Shown: positions 25,761 through 35,004, counted from the stretch's first letter. The stretch is 56,857 nt of DNA from CAZMVY01 sp964653435 (GCA_964653435.1 CAZZFA010000025.1:1-56857), one strand, 5' to 3'. Notes: a model not told the origin generated them from the letters alone. Numbers and translations: made by a program.

Positions 25761-26150
25761 TCACTCGTCCTCACGCCGGTGATGCCTGAACCAGATGGTC
25801 AGTTCCTCAATTCCGATACGGCTCGCCGCCACGGCCACCGTGACCTGCTCAAGGGCGTCGATGTCGGCATCCAGGCGTGCGCCGTTCACCGCGAGGAAGA
25901 ACATCGCCGCATTGACGCCGACCCGTTTGTTGCCGTCCACAAACGCGTGGCTTGCCACGAGGAAATGCATCAACGCCGCCGCCTTGGCCGCGAGGTCCGG
26001 GTAAAGCTCCTCGCCCGCGAACGTCATCGATGGCCGCGCACACGCCGACTCGAGCAGTCCCCGGTCCCGCAGGCCAGGCGACCCGCCGAACCGGGCAATC
26101 TGCATGGCGTGGAGTTCCCGCACCTGCGCAACGGAGAGATACTCCGTCAT
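25761..26150 (-). CDS. doc: Doc-type toxin of the Fic fold
   Basis: The 129-residue product has the Doc form of the Fic motif, HAFVDGNKRVGVNAAMFFL, and the N-terminal LSVAQVRELHAMQIARFGG typical of death-on-curing proteins. Doc toxins phosphorylate elongation factor Tu and are kept inactive by a small partner. The ATG overlaps the stop of the antitoxin gene (ATGA), the usual antitoxin-first order. It lies directly before top6A with only two bases between stop and start. Confidence 0.93.
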   Translation of the reverse strand: MTEYLSVAQVRELHAMQIARFGGSPGLRDRGLLESACARPSMTFAGEELYPDLAAKAAALMHFLVASHAFVDGNKRVGVNAAMFFLAVNGARLDADIDALEQVTVAVAASRIGIEELTIWFRHHRREDE

Positions 26151-26389
26151 GCCAGACGCTTCCAGAGCTCGGCGTACTCGTCCAACATCTTCTGCGCCGC
26201 CCGCCGAAATGCGGCGGTCACCCTGCCGCCCTCGTGACACCGGGGCTCGAAACGCAACGAAACCGTCTCCATCGACGGCGCCACGCTCAGATCGACTTCG
26301 GAACCGGCCTTCAGCTTGAGGCCCTTGACCAGATCACTCGGCAGCGTCACGGCCAGCGAATTCCCGACTTTGACCAGCTTGCGCTTCAT
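26147..26389 (-). CDS. AbrB/MazE-like antitoxin
   Basis: An 80-residue swapped-hairpin AbrB-type protein: MKRKLVKVGNSLAVTLPSDL and KGLKLKAGSEVDLSV form the DNA-binding domain. The C-terminal part (AAFRRAAQKMLDEYAELWKRL) is an amphipathic helix likely to cover the toxin. AbrB-type antitoxins are common partners of Doc toxins in bacteria. It probably also represses its own transcription. ATG 26389 lies 31 bases after the top6B stop. Confidence 0.88.
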   Translation of the reverse strand: MKRKLVKVGNSLAVTLPSDLVKGLKLKAGSEVDLSVAPSMETVSLRFEPRCHEGGRVTAAFRRAAQKMLDEYAELWKRLA

Positions 26390-26420
26390 ACGAACACTGT
26401 ACGTACGACGGTGCCCCCGG

Positions 26421-28397
26421 TCAACTCTTCGTGCCGCGGGCTGTTTTCGCCGGCCGCTCGTCGTCGTCGAAGAGTGCCTCGCGCATGGGCGGGTCGGCTG
26501 CCCGATCCACCACCACCGTGTTCGCACCGAGATCGTCGCCGTTGCCGCCGACGTCGGCGTTGATGCGCCGACCGTGCTCATCCAGCTTCTCGTCCGCGCG
26601 GGCGGTAACCGTTCGCGCGATCGCGTTCAGGTCCCGCAGCAGCTGCTCGCGGTTGAGCCGCTTGATCGTGTGGCAGGCGTTCACCACCTCACCGATATAC
26701 CGCTCAAAGATGTTGCGCCGCTGACCCTCGTAGCGCTGCCGCTTGCGGCGGTTGAGATACGCCTGCAGCTTGCGACCGCAGTCCTGAAGGGCCAGGCGAA
26801 TCTCCTTGCGGATCTCGTCGTAGTCGGCGATCGCCTCCTTCGACTCCGACGTGAACGGCACCCACACGCTGGCCATATGGAGCATCACCACCATGGGGGC
26901 CTGAGGCAGCGCACCGCCGGGCTGGCTCAGGCCATACCGCCGCCAGTCGGTGTCGAGCACAGACTTGAACGTGCAGCACGCCGACTGCTGATACAGCAGC
27001 GGCACGCGGTTCGCGAACCGGATGACCCGCGCCGTCGGAACGCCGGCGTCGCGCCCGTTTCCGTCGCCGCCCGCTTCGCCCTCCGCCGCGCAGGGCCCCA
27101 GCTCGCCGCCGAACGCCAGCCCCACCTCGATCTGAAACGGGTTGCCCCGATACACCGCCGGGTCCCGCGTCGAAGCCGTATAGAACTCGGCCTTGATGCC
27201 CTTCAAGAGGCCCGCCAGGATGTTCTCCGCCCCGATGGGCGCCAGGCAGTTCGTCGGCGGCGCCATGATCTTCGTCTCTTGGATCGCCTTGTACAGCGTC
27301 TCCGCTTCGTGCCGCGCGATCCGTTTGGGATGCGCACGCGGGCTGAGCTTCGCCCGCTCGCAGATTTCCTCGGCCACCTTCGAACCGACCCGGCAGAACT
27401 CGCTCTGCAGAAAGCCGCTGAGCCAGTGCGACTTCGTGTCGTGCAGCATTTTGATGAGCACGCCGAGCTCCACGCCGTACGGATGCGGCTTGACCTCCTG
27501 TGTCTGGGGCGGCAGTTGCTCGGAACCGCGCGGACATTCCACCGGCTCCCCCACCGGCGGATAATAGACGATCCGGGCGTGCGGGTTGGCGATCGCCGTC
27601 AGCTCCACATACTCGTCGACGGACTGCCGCCCTTTCGTGTAGGAGCCAACCAGGTCGATCTCGACCTTTGTGCCGTGCTCCCACGGCACGTCGGCCGTCG
27701 CATCCTTCACGATCTGGGGCATGTTCTTTTTGGTGTCGATCTGGATCTCATAGTAATGCGCCGCCTTGCGCGGCCCGGTCCGCGAAGTGACGCGGATGCT
27801 CTGGCCCGTGGTCAGCAACCCGTACATGCCGGCGGCCGAGATGCCGATCCCCTGCTGTCCCCGCGACATCTTCAATCGATGGAACTTCGAACCGTAGAGC
27901 AGCTTGCCGAACACGTTGGGGATCTGTTCCTTGACGATTCCCGGCCCGTTGTCGGTCACCGAGACGCGAAACCGGTCTTCGTCCGTCTGCTTGACGACAA
28001 TCTCGAGATCCGGGAGAAAACCCGCCTCCTCGCACGCATCCAGCGCGTTATCCACCGCCTCCTTCACGCACATCAACAACGCTTTGCGCTTGTTGTCGAA
28101 ACCCAACAAGTGGCGGTTCTTTGCGAAAAACTCCGCAACCGAGATGTCGCGTTGCTGGCGGGCCATCGACTCTGCGGTTGCCGGACGCGGCGCAGACACC
28201 CGTCGACGGCGACCGGGCTCCGTCGCTTCGCCTGCACGGGAAACCGGGGACGTCTCCTTCGCCGTATCCCCGGACGGACAACGCGTTTTCGGGCGTTCAT
28301 CACGAGGCCCGGCAGGCCTCACAAAATCCAGCGTCAATTGTTCCGAGTGCTTGTTTTGGGACCTGTCTCTCGCATTCTTCATTAGCGCAACCACCAT
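26421..28397 (-). CDS. top6B: DNA topoisomerase VI subunit B
   Basis: Subunit B is the ATP-dependent clamp of topoisomerase VI. The 658-residue product has the GHKL nucleotide site: VKEAVDNALDACEEAG, VSVTDNGPGI and SRGQQGIGISAAGMYGLLTT, followed by the H2TH-like middle and transducer regions. Residues 1-75 are a basic, low-complexity extension and the C-terminus an acidic tail; neither is part of the archaeal core. Start ATG 28397 is chosen; ATG 28382 is also possible. A divergent CpaE-like gene begins at 28594. With top6A it should form an A2B2 enzyme that relaxes and decatenates DNA. Confidence 0.93.
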   Translation of the reverse strand: MVVALMKNARDRSQNKHSEQLTLDFVRPAGPRDERPKTRCPSGDTAKETSPVSRAGEATEPGRRRRVSAPRPATAESMARQQRDISVAEFFAKNRHLLGFDNKRKALLMCVKEAVDNALDACEEAGFLPDLEIVVKQTDEDRFRVSVTDNGPGIVKEQIPNVFGKLLYGSKFHRLKMSRGQQGIGISAAGMYGLLTTGQSIRVTSRTGPRKAAHYYEIQIDTKKNMPQIVKDATADVPWEHGTKVEIDLVGSYTKGRQSVDEYVELTAIANPHARIVYYPPVGEPVECPRGSEQLPPQTQEVKPHPYGVELGVLIKMLHDTKSHWLSGFLQSEFCRVGSKVAEEICERAKLSPRAHPKRIARHEAETLYKAIQETKIMAPPTNCLAPIGAENILAGLLKGIKAEFYTASTRDPAVYRGNPFQIEVGLAFGGELGPCAAEGEAGGDGNGRDAGVPTARVIRFANRVPLLYQQSACCTFKSVLDTDWRRYGLSQPGGALPQAPMVVMLHMASVWVPFTSESKEAIADYDEIRKEIRLALQDCGRKLQAYLNRRKRQRYEGQRRNIFERYIGEVVNACHTIKRLNREQLLRDLNAIARTVTARADEKLDEHGRRINADVGGNGDDLGANTVVVDRAADPPMREALFDDDERPAKTARGTKS

Positions 28398-28593
28398 CCC
28401 TGGCAGGACGACCGAACCGGTTCACGGCCTCCGTCGATAACAGCATGATACGGCGCCGGGCGCCTTTCGCAAGGGCGTTCGCGTCGCCTTCAACCCCTGG
28501 TCGGTAATGAAAGCGTCCCGGCGTCTAGCCGATAAAGACGTGGGGGTGGCAGCGGTCTCGGTAACGGTCCTCGATACGAAAGGTTCGCGCCAC

Positions 28594-29796
28594 ATGACGT
28601 CAGAGCGAATTCTCGTCCTGTTCAACACGGATGCCAGCGCAAGCGCCGACCTGCGGTCCGCCATCAACGGCCTTCCGGACACGCGCGTAATCACGGAGGT
28701 GTCGGACCAGGCAAGCCTCGTGGACGCGCTTCGCCGCCTGGTCGTCAGCGCCGTGGCCTTCCACCTCGATCCCCAACCGGCACAATTCCTTGGCATGATC
28801 GAGTCAACGGTAAGCCAGTTTCCCCGCATCCCGATCATCGCCATCAGTCAGGATTCGACCCCCGCAACGATCGTGAGCGTAATGCGCGCGGGCTGTCAGC
28901 AGTATGTCATCAAGCCGATCGACCGGGCGGACCTCGCCCGAGCGGTGGACCGGGTGGCGATCCGTCACTCCCAGCTCGCGCCCACGGGCCGCCGGATCTG
29001 CGTCATCGGCGCCAGCGGCGGCGTCGGCGCCACAACCATTGCCTGCAATCTGGCCATGGAGATCGCGCACGTTACGGAGGCCCCGTGCGCAATCGTCGAC
29101 TTTCACCTCGAGTTCGGTGATGTGGCGAGCACATTCGACTGTACGCCAACCCACACCCTGGCCAGCCTTTGCGAGTGCCAGGGCGAGATCGACAAAGCAA
29201 TCCTCGAAAAGGCGGTCGTCGAGCTGCCCTGTCGTGTGGCGGTGCTCGGCCGTCCGAACAGCATCGAGGAAGCCGGCCTCGTAACCGCCGACCGTGCGGC
29301 ATCCGTGCTCCGCCTGATGTCGGTGTTCTACCCGAGCATCGTGGTGGACACCCCGCGATTGCTGGACCGGCTCACGCTTGGTGCGCTGGAACAGGCCGAC
29401 GCCGTCCTCCTGATCATGCAGTCGATCGTGCCGAGCATCCGCAACGCCGGTCGCCTCTACAAGACTCTCGCTAGTTATGGCATGCCCGAGGAACGGGTAC
29501 ACCTGATTGTCAATCGCTACCGCAGGAACGTTGGACGGATCACCCCCAGGGATGTCGAACAGCAATTCGGCAAAGAACTCTTCGCCATTGTACCCAACGA
29601 TTACGAGTGCGTGGCGAACTCCCTGGACTTCGGCCGCCCCCTGATGGCCAATGCGCCATCCAGCGCCGTTCGAACCGCAATTCGAGAGCTGGCCAACAAA
29701 CTCCTTGGCGATCAACCCCAGCCGATGGCACTTGGCACCGGGAACGCCGCCCGCAAAGGCGGCCTGTTCGGCCGCATCTTCAGCACGTCAAGCTGA
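28594..29796 (+). CDS. cpaE: CpaE/TadZ-like pilus-assembly ATPase
   Basis: The 400-residue protein begins with a receiver-like domain (ILVLFNTDASASADLR through FVPRIPIIAISQD-type strands, residues ~3-115) that seems to lack the full aspartate set, followed by a MinD/ParA-type ATPase with the deviant Walker A GASGGVGATTIACNLA and the strand AIVDFHLEFGDV. This is the layout of CpaE/TadZ, which positions Flp/Tad pili. No other tad genes are in the window, so the role is by family only. ATG 28594 is chosen over in-frame codons upstream because it opens the receiver domain directly. Confidence 0.8.
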   Translation: MTSERILVLFNTDASASADLRSAINGLPDTRVITEVSDQASLVDALRRLVVSAVAFHLDPQPAQFLGMIESTVSQFPRIPIIAISQDSTPATIVSVMRAGCQQYVIKPIDRADLARAVDRVAIRHSQLAPTGRRICVIGASGGVGATTIACNLAMEIAHVTEAPCAIVDFHLEFGDVASTFDCTPTHTLASLCECQGEIDKAILEKAVVELPCRVAVLGRPNSIEEAGLVTADRAASVLRLMSVFYPSIVVDTPRLLDRLTLGALEQADAVLLIMQSIVPSIRNAGRLYKTLASYGMPEERVHLIVNRYRRNVGRITPRDVEQQFGKELFAIVPNDYECVANSLDFGRPLMANAPSSAVRTAIRELANKLLGDQPQPMALGTGNAARKGGLFGRIFSTSS

Positions 29797-29854
29797 ATCG
29801 CAGTTGATGCCGACGACCTCGGGCTGCGACGCCGTTATCCGAGTGAAAAGTCCC

Positions 29855-31032
29855 TCACGCACGCGCCCGCGAAGCGCCGTCGCTCAACGCACGCTCGAGG
29901 TCGGCCACCAGATCCTCGGCGTGTTCGATGCCGACCGACAACCGAAACGTCGCCGGGCTGATTCCCGCGGCCCGGCGAGCGTCCTCGCTGATGGAGGCGT
30001 GGCTCATGGTCCACGGTTGCTCGATGAGCGATTCGACGCCGCCGAGCGACTCCGCGAGCGTGAAGACCTCGAGCCGGCTGAGGAACTGTTCGGCGGTCAG
30101 CCGATCCGGATTCAGATCGAAGCTGACCATGCCGCCGAAACCGCGCATTTGACGCCGCGCCAATTGGTGGCCGGGGTGGCTCTCCAGGCCGGGATAATAG
30201 ACGCGCCGCACGTTGGGATTGCGCGACAGCGCCCGCGCGACGGCCATCGCGTTGCGCGTGTGCGCCTCCATTCGGTACGTCAGCGTCTTCAGACCGCGCA
30301 GGACGAGCCATGCGTCGAACGGCGAGCACCCCGTCCCCAGGGCATTCACGAGGAATCCGATCCGTTCGCGAAAACGATCGTCCCTCACGACGATGGCCCC
30401 GCCCACGACGTCGCTGTGCCCGTTCAGGTACTTCGTGGTCGAATGGACAACGATGTCCACGCCGAACGCCGCTGCAGGATCGGGCTCATGAACGTGTTGT
30501 CGGCGATCGTGAAGAGGCCGTGCTCCCGGGCAATGCCCGTCATTTCGGCAATGTCCACAAGGTTGAGCAGCGGATTGGAGGGCGTTTCGATCAGCAGTGC
30601 CTTCGTCGACGGCCGGATTGCCCGGCGAACCTCGCCCGGGTCGCCCATATGCACAAACGACGTCTCGACGCCCATGTCGCGCAAGACCGAGTCGAGCAGC
30701 CGGAACGTGCCGCCGTAGATGTCGTGCCCGGTCACCAGGTGATCGCCCGCACGAAACAGGAACGCCAGCGTGGTGAACGCGGCCATGCCCGTGCACGTCG
30801 CCCAGGCCTGTGACCCGCCCTCCATCGCCGCGATGTTCTCCTCGAGCGCCTTGCGTGTCGGGTTGCCCGAACGGGTGTAATCGAAGCCCTTGTGAACGCC
30901 CACCCGCTCGAAGGCAAACGTGGAGCTGGGATAGATCGGCGTGGTGACCGAGTTGAACGTGGTGTCCTGATAGACGCCTGCGTGAACGGCCAGCGTCTCC
31001 GGTCGCCACTCCGCACGCGGGGTCGCCTTCAT
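29855..31032 (-). pseudogene. Cystathionine gamma-synthase/lyase-type enzyme, frameshifted
   Basis: A PLP-dependent trans-sulfuration enzyme split over two frames. The first (31032 to ~30470) contains YTRSGNPTRKALEENIAAME, GMAAFTTLAFLFRAGDHL and ADNTFMSPILQ. The second (to 29855) continues VDIVVHSTTKYLNGHSDVVG with the PLP lysine and ends normally. One missing base near 30468 (after LQR) accounts for the break; restoring it gives a full-length protein of ~392 residues. The start abuts the cysK stop with no spacer, so cysK and this gene form an operon, fitting conversion between homocysteine, cystathionine and cysteine. A sequencing error and a real mutation cannot be told apart. Confidence 0.85.
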
Positions 31033-31980
31033 TCAGGACACCTCCTGGAAGAGCGGCGTGGAAAGATACCGTTCGCCGCAGCTCGCCAGAATCGCCACGA
31101 TCAGCTTGCCCTCGTTTCCCGGCCGCCGGGCCACCTGATCCGCCGCGCAGAGCGCCGCGCCCGAAGAGATGCCGCACAGGATGCCCTCTTCCTTCGCCGC
31201 CCTGCGCGCCCAGGCGAACGCCTCCTCGTTCGACACGCGAACGACGTCGTCCACGATCGACAGATTGAGCACGCCCGGGATAAAACCGGCCCCGATGCCC
31301 TGAATCTTGTGGGGCCCGGGCTTGAGTTCCTGTCCGCTCCGCTTCTGGGTGATCACCGGCGAATCGCTCGGCTCAACCGCCACCGCCTGGAACGACGGCT
31401 TCCGCTTCTTGATGACCTCCGCAACGCCCGTGATGGTGCCGCCGGTGCCGACGCCGCTCACAAGGATGTCAACCTTGCCATCGGTGTCCGCCCAGATCTC
31501 CTCCGCCGTCGTCCGTCGATGAATTTCCGGGTTCGCCGCGTTCTGAAACTGCTGAAGGATCAGCGAATCCGGCGTCTCCCGCGCAAGTTGCTCCGCCTTT
31601 GCGATGGCCCCCTTCATGCCCTCGGATGCGGGCGTCAAGACCAGCTCCGCACCCAGCGCCCGAAGCAGACTCCGCCGCTCGACCGACATGCTCTCCGGCA
31701 TGGTCAGGATGAGCCGATACCCCTTTGCCGCCGCCACGAACGCCAATCCGATTCCGGTGTTCCCTGACGTCGGCTCGATCAGAACGGTCCCCTTCTTGAT
31801 TTTTCCGCTCTTTTCGGCGGCCTCAATCATGGACACGCCGATCCGGTCCTTCACGCTCGAGAGCGGGTTGAAGAACTCGAGCTTTGCATAGACGGTGGCC
31901 GGCGCCCGGATGATGCGGTTGATCCGAACCAGCGGCGTGTTCCCGATCGTCTTTGTGATGTCTTCGAACAAGCGTCCCAT
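31033..31980 (-). CDS. cysK: Cysteine synthase A (O-acetylserine sulfhydrylase)
   Basis: CysK makes cysteine from O-acetylserine and sulfide. The 315-residue product has IGNTPLVRINRI, NPLSSVKDRIGVSM with the PLP lysine, PTSGNTGIGLAF and VSGVGTGGTITGVAEVI (phosphate loop), and the closing segment GILCGISSGAA. Length is normal. ATG 31980 is chosen because it opens the domain; a strong promoter lies 99 bases upstream. The trans-sulfuration gene follows without a gap. Confidence 0.96.
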   Translation of the reverse strand: MGRLFEDITKTIGNTPLVRINRIIRAPATVYAKLEFFNPLSSVKDRIGVSMIEAAEKSGKIKKGTVLIEPTSGNTGIGLAFVAAAKGYRLILTMPESMSVERRSLLRALGAELVLTPASEGMKGAIAKAEQLARETPDSLILQQFQNAANPEIHRRTTAEEIWADTDGKVDILVSGVGTGGTITGVAEVIKKRKPSFQAVAVEPSDSPVITQKRSGQELKPGPHKIQGIGAGFIPGVLNLSIVDDVVRVSNEEAFAWARRAAKEEGILCGISSGAALCAADQVARRPGNEGKLIVAILASCGERYLSTPLFQEVS

Positions 31981-32078
31981 GTGTATGTCTCGCGCGATGA
32001 TTCCTACGGATTCCCGAAATCGGCACGGTCCCGGCCGACGGCGAGTCACTTACGCCGGTAGCACGACTCCGCTGGTCG

Positions 32079-32107
32079 TATATAAGCTCCCCTGTCGCAG
32101 ATGTCAA
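32079..32107 (-). promoter_or_regulatory. Strong sigma70-type promoter for cysK
   Basis: On the minus strand a perfect TTGACA (32102-32107) is followed by a 17-base spacer and TATATA (32079-32084). Start of transcription would be near 32072, giving a ~90-base leader to cysK. The rest of the 343-base gap (to 32323) is comparatively AT-rich and I see no gene or known riboswitch in it. Confidence 0.75.
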
Positions 32108-32323
32108 GTCCTATGCCTATTCACGGCCCAGCGACGAAACCCGACTCATCATGCGATAGTCATAGACCTAACCGTCTACCGCCTACGCACTTATGATATA
32201 CAACCCAAACCGAACGACTTTTCGCACAAGCATACGGCGACGCCAATACACAGTCCAACCAAGCAAAGTACCCCGACTATGAGATCCCGAGTCGTATATC
32301 AGACTATCCGGTCGGCTCTCTGA

Positions 32324-33319
32324 TCAGGGTGAGGTCGTGAATGCCTCAAACGGTGCAAGTTCTTCAAAGTCGAGGAGGCTGTGCATCGCGAAGTTGGTTG
32401 TCGGGATCCCCGCTTCCTCCACCGCCGCAATGGGATTCAGCCCCCCGCTCACGACCATTCCCGTTCGTCCCTCGGGTACCGGGAAATCCAACAGCGGCTG
32501 GTTGCGACGTCCGATCATCAGGATTCCGTTGAGGCCCAGCCGGTCGAGTCTGCGTGCGATCCTTTCCACCTCCGGTACCGCCGCCGACGGAATCTCGCGA
32601 AAGCTTGCTCCGATTCGGCCGTTGCCCGTGCGAGCCGCCTGCCGCACGCTCGTGAGCTGCCCCTTAATGAAGACCTCCAACGGGTCCAGCGACGTGCCGT
32701 CGTAGTGAATCACATCGGTGAACCGGGCGGGACGGCCCCCCTCCAACTCCAACACGCCGCCGAATCGCGAGCCGACGGGAATGCCCGCCGCAAGAAGGAT
32801 GCCGTTGATGGTCACGCTGCACACCGTCGCGATGAGGGCTTTGCCCGCCGGCACGGGTACGTCTCCGACCAATTCGCCGGAACGGGCCACCTTCATGTGA
32901 CACCCCATCCCAAGCCCCGCGCGAAAGACCTCGGCCATCTCTTCGCACGCTCGCCCGGCGTTGGCCTCATCCACGAGGGAGGCATTGACGACGATCCGCC
33001 CCGCGGCCGACGACAGGCGAAACGTCGTCTGGTAGGCCAGGGCGTCCACGCGCGCTGCCGTGAAGCCGACACGGTCGACCACGGTGCTCTTTTTCAACTC
33101 CTCCACGCCCCGAGGCGTCACCTGGCGACCGCGCTGACCGACGCTCTCCACGAGTCCCTGCTCTTCCAGGTGTTCCAGGTAGAGCCGCAGCGTCCGCGGC
33201 TTGAGATCCAAACCAAACGCGTGAAGCTCCCGGGCCACACGCGCGCCGCCGAGCGGCCTGGCCGCAGCCCTCAACACGCGGAGCACAGCGAGCTTCTTCT
33301 TTTGATCGAAGTACTTCAC
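32324..33319 (-). CDS. NrpR-type transcriptional regulator (winged helix plus DUF128)
   Basis: The 331-residue product has an N-terminal winged helix (KKKLAVLRVLRAAARPLGGARVARELH to GRQVTPRGVEELKK; residues ~6-75) and one NrpR/DUF128 domain (residues ~80-325: GLGMGCHMKVA, SVTINGILLAAGIPVGSRFG, MIGRRNQPLLDFPVPEGRTG, GGLNPIAAVEEAGIPT). NrpR represses nitrogen-assimilation genes in methanogens and responds to 2-oxoglutarate. It is transcribed away from gdhA, a classic nitrogen gene, from a shared region with two pairs of inverted repeats. The start is GTG 33319. The family is well supported; its control of gdhA is inference. Confidence 0.85.
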   Translation of the reverse strand: MKYFDQKKKLAVLRVLRAAARPLGGARVARELHAFGLDLKPRTLRLYLEHLEEQGLVESVGQRGRQVTPRGVEELKKSTVVDRVGFTAARVDALAYQTTFRLSSAAGRIVVNASLVDEANAGRACEEMAEVFRAGLGMGCHMKVARSGELVGDVPVPAGKALIATVCSVTINGILLAAGIPVGSRFGGVLELEGGRPARFTDVIHYDGTSLDPLEVFIKGQLTSVRQAARTGNGRIGASFREIPSAAVPEVERIARRLDRLGLNGILMIGRRNQPLLDFPVPEGRTGMVVSGGLNPIAAVEEAGIPTTNFAMHSLLDFEELAPFEAFTTSP

Positions 33320-33349
33320 CGGACCTGACCCTCAGCCCATATTGGCAAT

Positions 33350-33392
33350 GATACCGCTCTCGCTACCCGGCCGCAACGCGAAAGGCGGTATC
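33350..33392. promoter_or_regulatory. Candidate operator: inverted repeat upstream of the NrpR-like gene
   Basis: GATACCGC (33350-33357) and GCGGTATC (33385-33392) are perfect inverted arms with a 27-base spacer, just upstream of the GTG start of the NrpR-like gene. The same core recurs in a second pair near gdhA. Confidence 0.4.
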
Positions 33393-33558
33393 GGTGCCGC
33401 CCCAGCCGCCCGGACAAAGCTCGGCTCACGAGGCAAACAACGAAAAAGATGCGGATTTTTGCGGTTTTTTTACCCGAAGCCCTTTCGCTTCCGCCGATGG
33501 CATGGTATTCTGTTGCCGCCGGCGAGAACGCCGGACAAACACGCGATGGCTGACAATC

Positions 33559-33619
33559 CCGATACCACGACTCGTGCGGAGCGAGCCCGGGGCCGGCGGC
33601 AGCGGCCTGCGAGTATCGG
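33559..33619. promoter_or_regulatory. Candidate operator: second inverted repeat upstream of gdhA
   Basis: CCGATAC (33559-33565) and GTATCGG (33613-33619) repeat the core of the first pair in inverted orientation, 45-105 bases before the gdhA start. Four copies of one core in 343 bases of divergent spacer suggest a shared regulator binding at both ends. No gene is seen between 33320 and 33663. Confidence 0.4.
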
Positions 33620-33663
33620 CGGTTTGCCAGTGCCACCACGACGAGACGAAAGGAAAGCGACGA

Positions 33664-35004
33664 ATGGGTTACGTGGACAGTGTGATGGAGCTGGTGATCA
33701 AGCGGAACCCCTCCGAGCCGGAGTTTCACCAGGCGGTCAAGGAGGTGCTCGACTCGCTCAAGCCCGTGTTTGAGCGCCACCCCAAGTACGAGAAAAACCG
33801 CATCCTGGAGAGGTTTGTCGAGCCCGAGCGCGTCGTGATATTTCGGGTGCCCTGGCAGGACGACAAGGGCAACGTCCAGGTCAACCGCGGATTCCGCATC
33901 CAGTTCAACAGCGCGATCGGCCCCTACAAGGGCGGTCTCCGGTTCCATCCAACGGTCAACCTGGGCATCCTGAAGTTCCTGGCGTTCGAACAGGTCCTCA
34001 AGAATTCGCTGACCACGCTCCCGATGGGCGGCGGCAAGGGCGGCTCCGACTTCGACCCCAAGGGCAAGTCGGACGCCGAGGTCATGCGGTTCTGTCAGTC
34101 CTTCATGACGGAGCTCTGTCGACACATCGGCCCCGACACCGACGTGCCTGCGGGCGACATCGGCGTCGGCGGCCGCGAGATCGGGTATCTCTACGGCCAG
34201 TACAAGCGAATCCGCAACGAATTCACGGGCGTGCTGACGGGCAAGGGCCTCAACTGGGGCGGCTCCCTGATTCGGCCGGAGGCCACCGGCTACGGCTGCG
34301 TCTACTTCGCGCAGGAGATGCTCGCGACGCGAAACGATTCGATCAAGGGCAAGGTCTGCGTGGTGTCCGGCTCGGGCAACGTCGCCCAGTACACCGTCGA
34401 AAAGATCAACCAGCTCGGCGGCAAGGTCGTCAGTCTCTCCGATTCGAACGGCACGATCTACGATCCGGCCGGCATCGACGCCGAGAAGCTGGCCTGGGTC
34501 ATCGAACTCAAGGAAGTCCGCCGCGGCCGCATTCGCGAGTACGCCGAGAAGTTCAAGGGCGTGGAGTACAAAGAGGGCGCCAAGCCGTGGGGCATCAAGT
34601 GCGACTGCGCCTTTCCGTCGGCGACACAAAACGAGATCAACGGCGAAGAGGCAAAGACGCTGATCAAGAACGGCTGCAAGCTCGTCGCCGAGGGCGCGAA
34701 CATGCCGAGCGACCTCGACGCGATCGACGTTTACCTGAACGCGAAGATCCTGTACGGGCCGGCCAAAGCCGCCAATGCCGGCGGCGTCGCGACCTCGGGC
34801 CTCGAAATGAGCCAGAACTCGCAGCGGACCTCGTGGCCGCGGGAAAAGGTCGACGAGCGGCTTCGCAACATCATGCGGGCCATCCACACGGCCGCCCGAC
34901 AGGCGGCGACCGAATACGGTCAGCCGGACAACCTCGTTCTCGGCGCAAACGTCGCCGGCTTCGTCAAGGTGGCCAACGCGATGTTGGACCAGGGCCTGGT
35001 GTAA
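33664..35004 (+). CDS. gdhA: NADP-type glutamate dehydrogenase
   Basis: Catalyses the interconversion of 2-oxoglutarate plus ammonia and glutamate. The 446-residue product has GPYKGGLRFHPTVNLGILKF, the catalytic-lysine motif LPMGGGKGGSDFDPKGKSD, PAGDIGVGGREIGYLYGQYK, the nucleotide-binding VVSGSGNVAQYT and AEGANMPSDLDA, the pattern of hexameric (~450-residue) bacterial enzymes usually specific for NADPH. ATG 33664 follows GAAAGGAAAG. Earlier in-frame codons exist but give a non-conserved extension. The divergent NrpR-like gene is the likely regulator; nfnAB downstream can supply NADPH. Confidence 0.97.
   Translation: MGYVDSVMELVIKRNPSEPEFHQAVKEVLDSLKPVFERHPKYEKNRILERFVEPERVVIFRVPWQDDKGNVQVNRGFRIQFNSAIGPYKGGLRFHPTVNLGILKFLAFEQVLKNSLTTLPMGGGKGGSDFDPKGKSDAEVMRFCQSFMTELCRHIGPDTDVPAGDIGVGGREIGYLYGQYKRIRNEFTGVLTGKGLNWGGSLIRPEATGYGCVYFAQEMLATRNDSIKGKVCVVSGSGNVAQYTVEKINQLGGKVVSLSDSNGTIYDPAGIDAEKLAWVIELKEVRRGRIREYAEKFKGVEYKEGAKPWGIKCDCAFPSATQNEINGEEAKTLIKNGCKLVAEGANMPSDLDAIDVYLNAKILYGPAKAANAGGVATSGLEMSQNSQRTSWPREKVDERLRNIMRAIHTAARQAATEYGQPDNLVLGANVAGFVKVANAMLDQGLV

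Noticed and set aside
26316..28385. Long plus-strand frame over top6B
   Set aside because: Shadow of top6B, which has all GHKL motifs.
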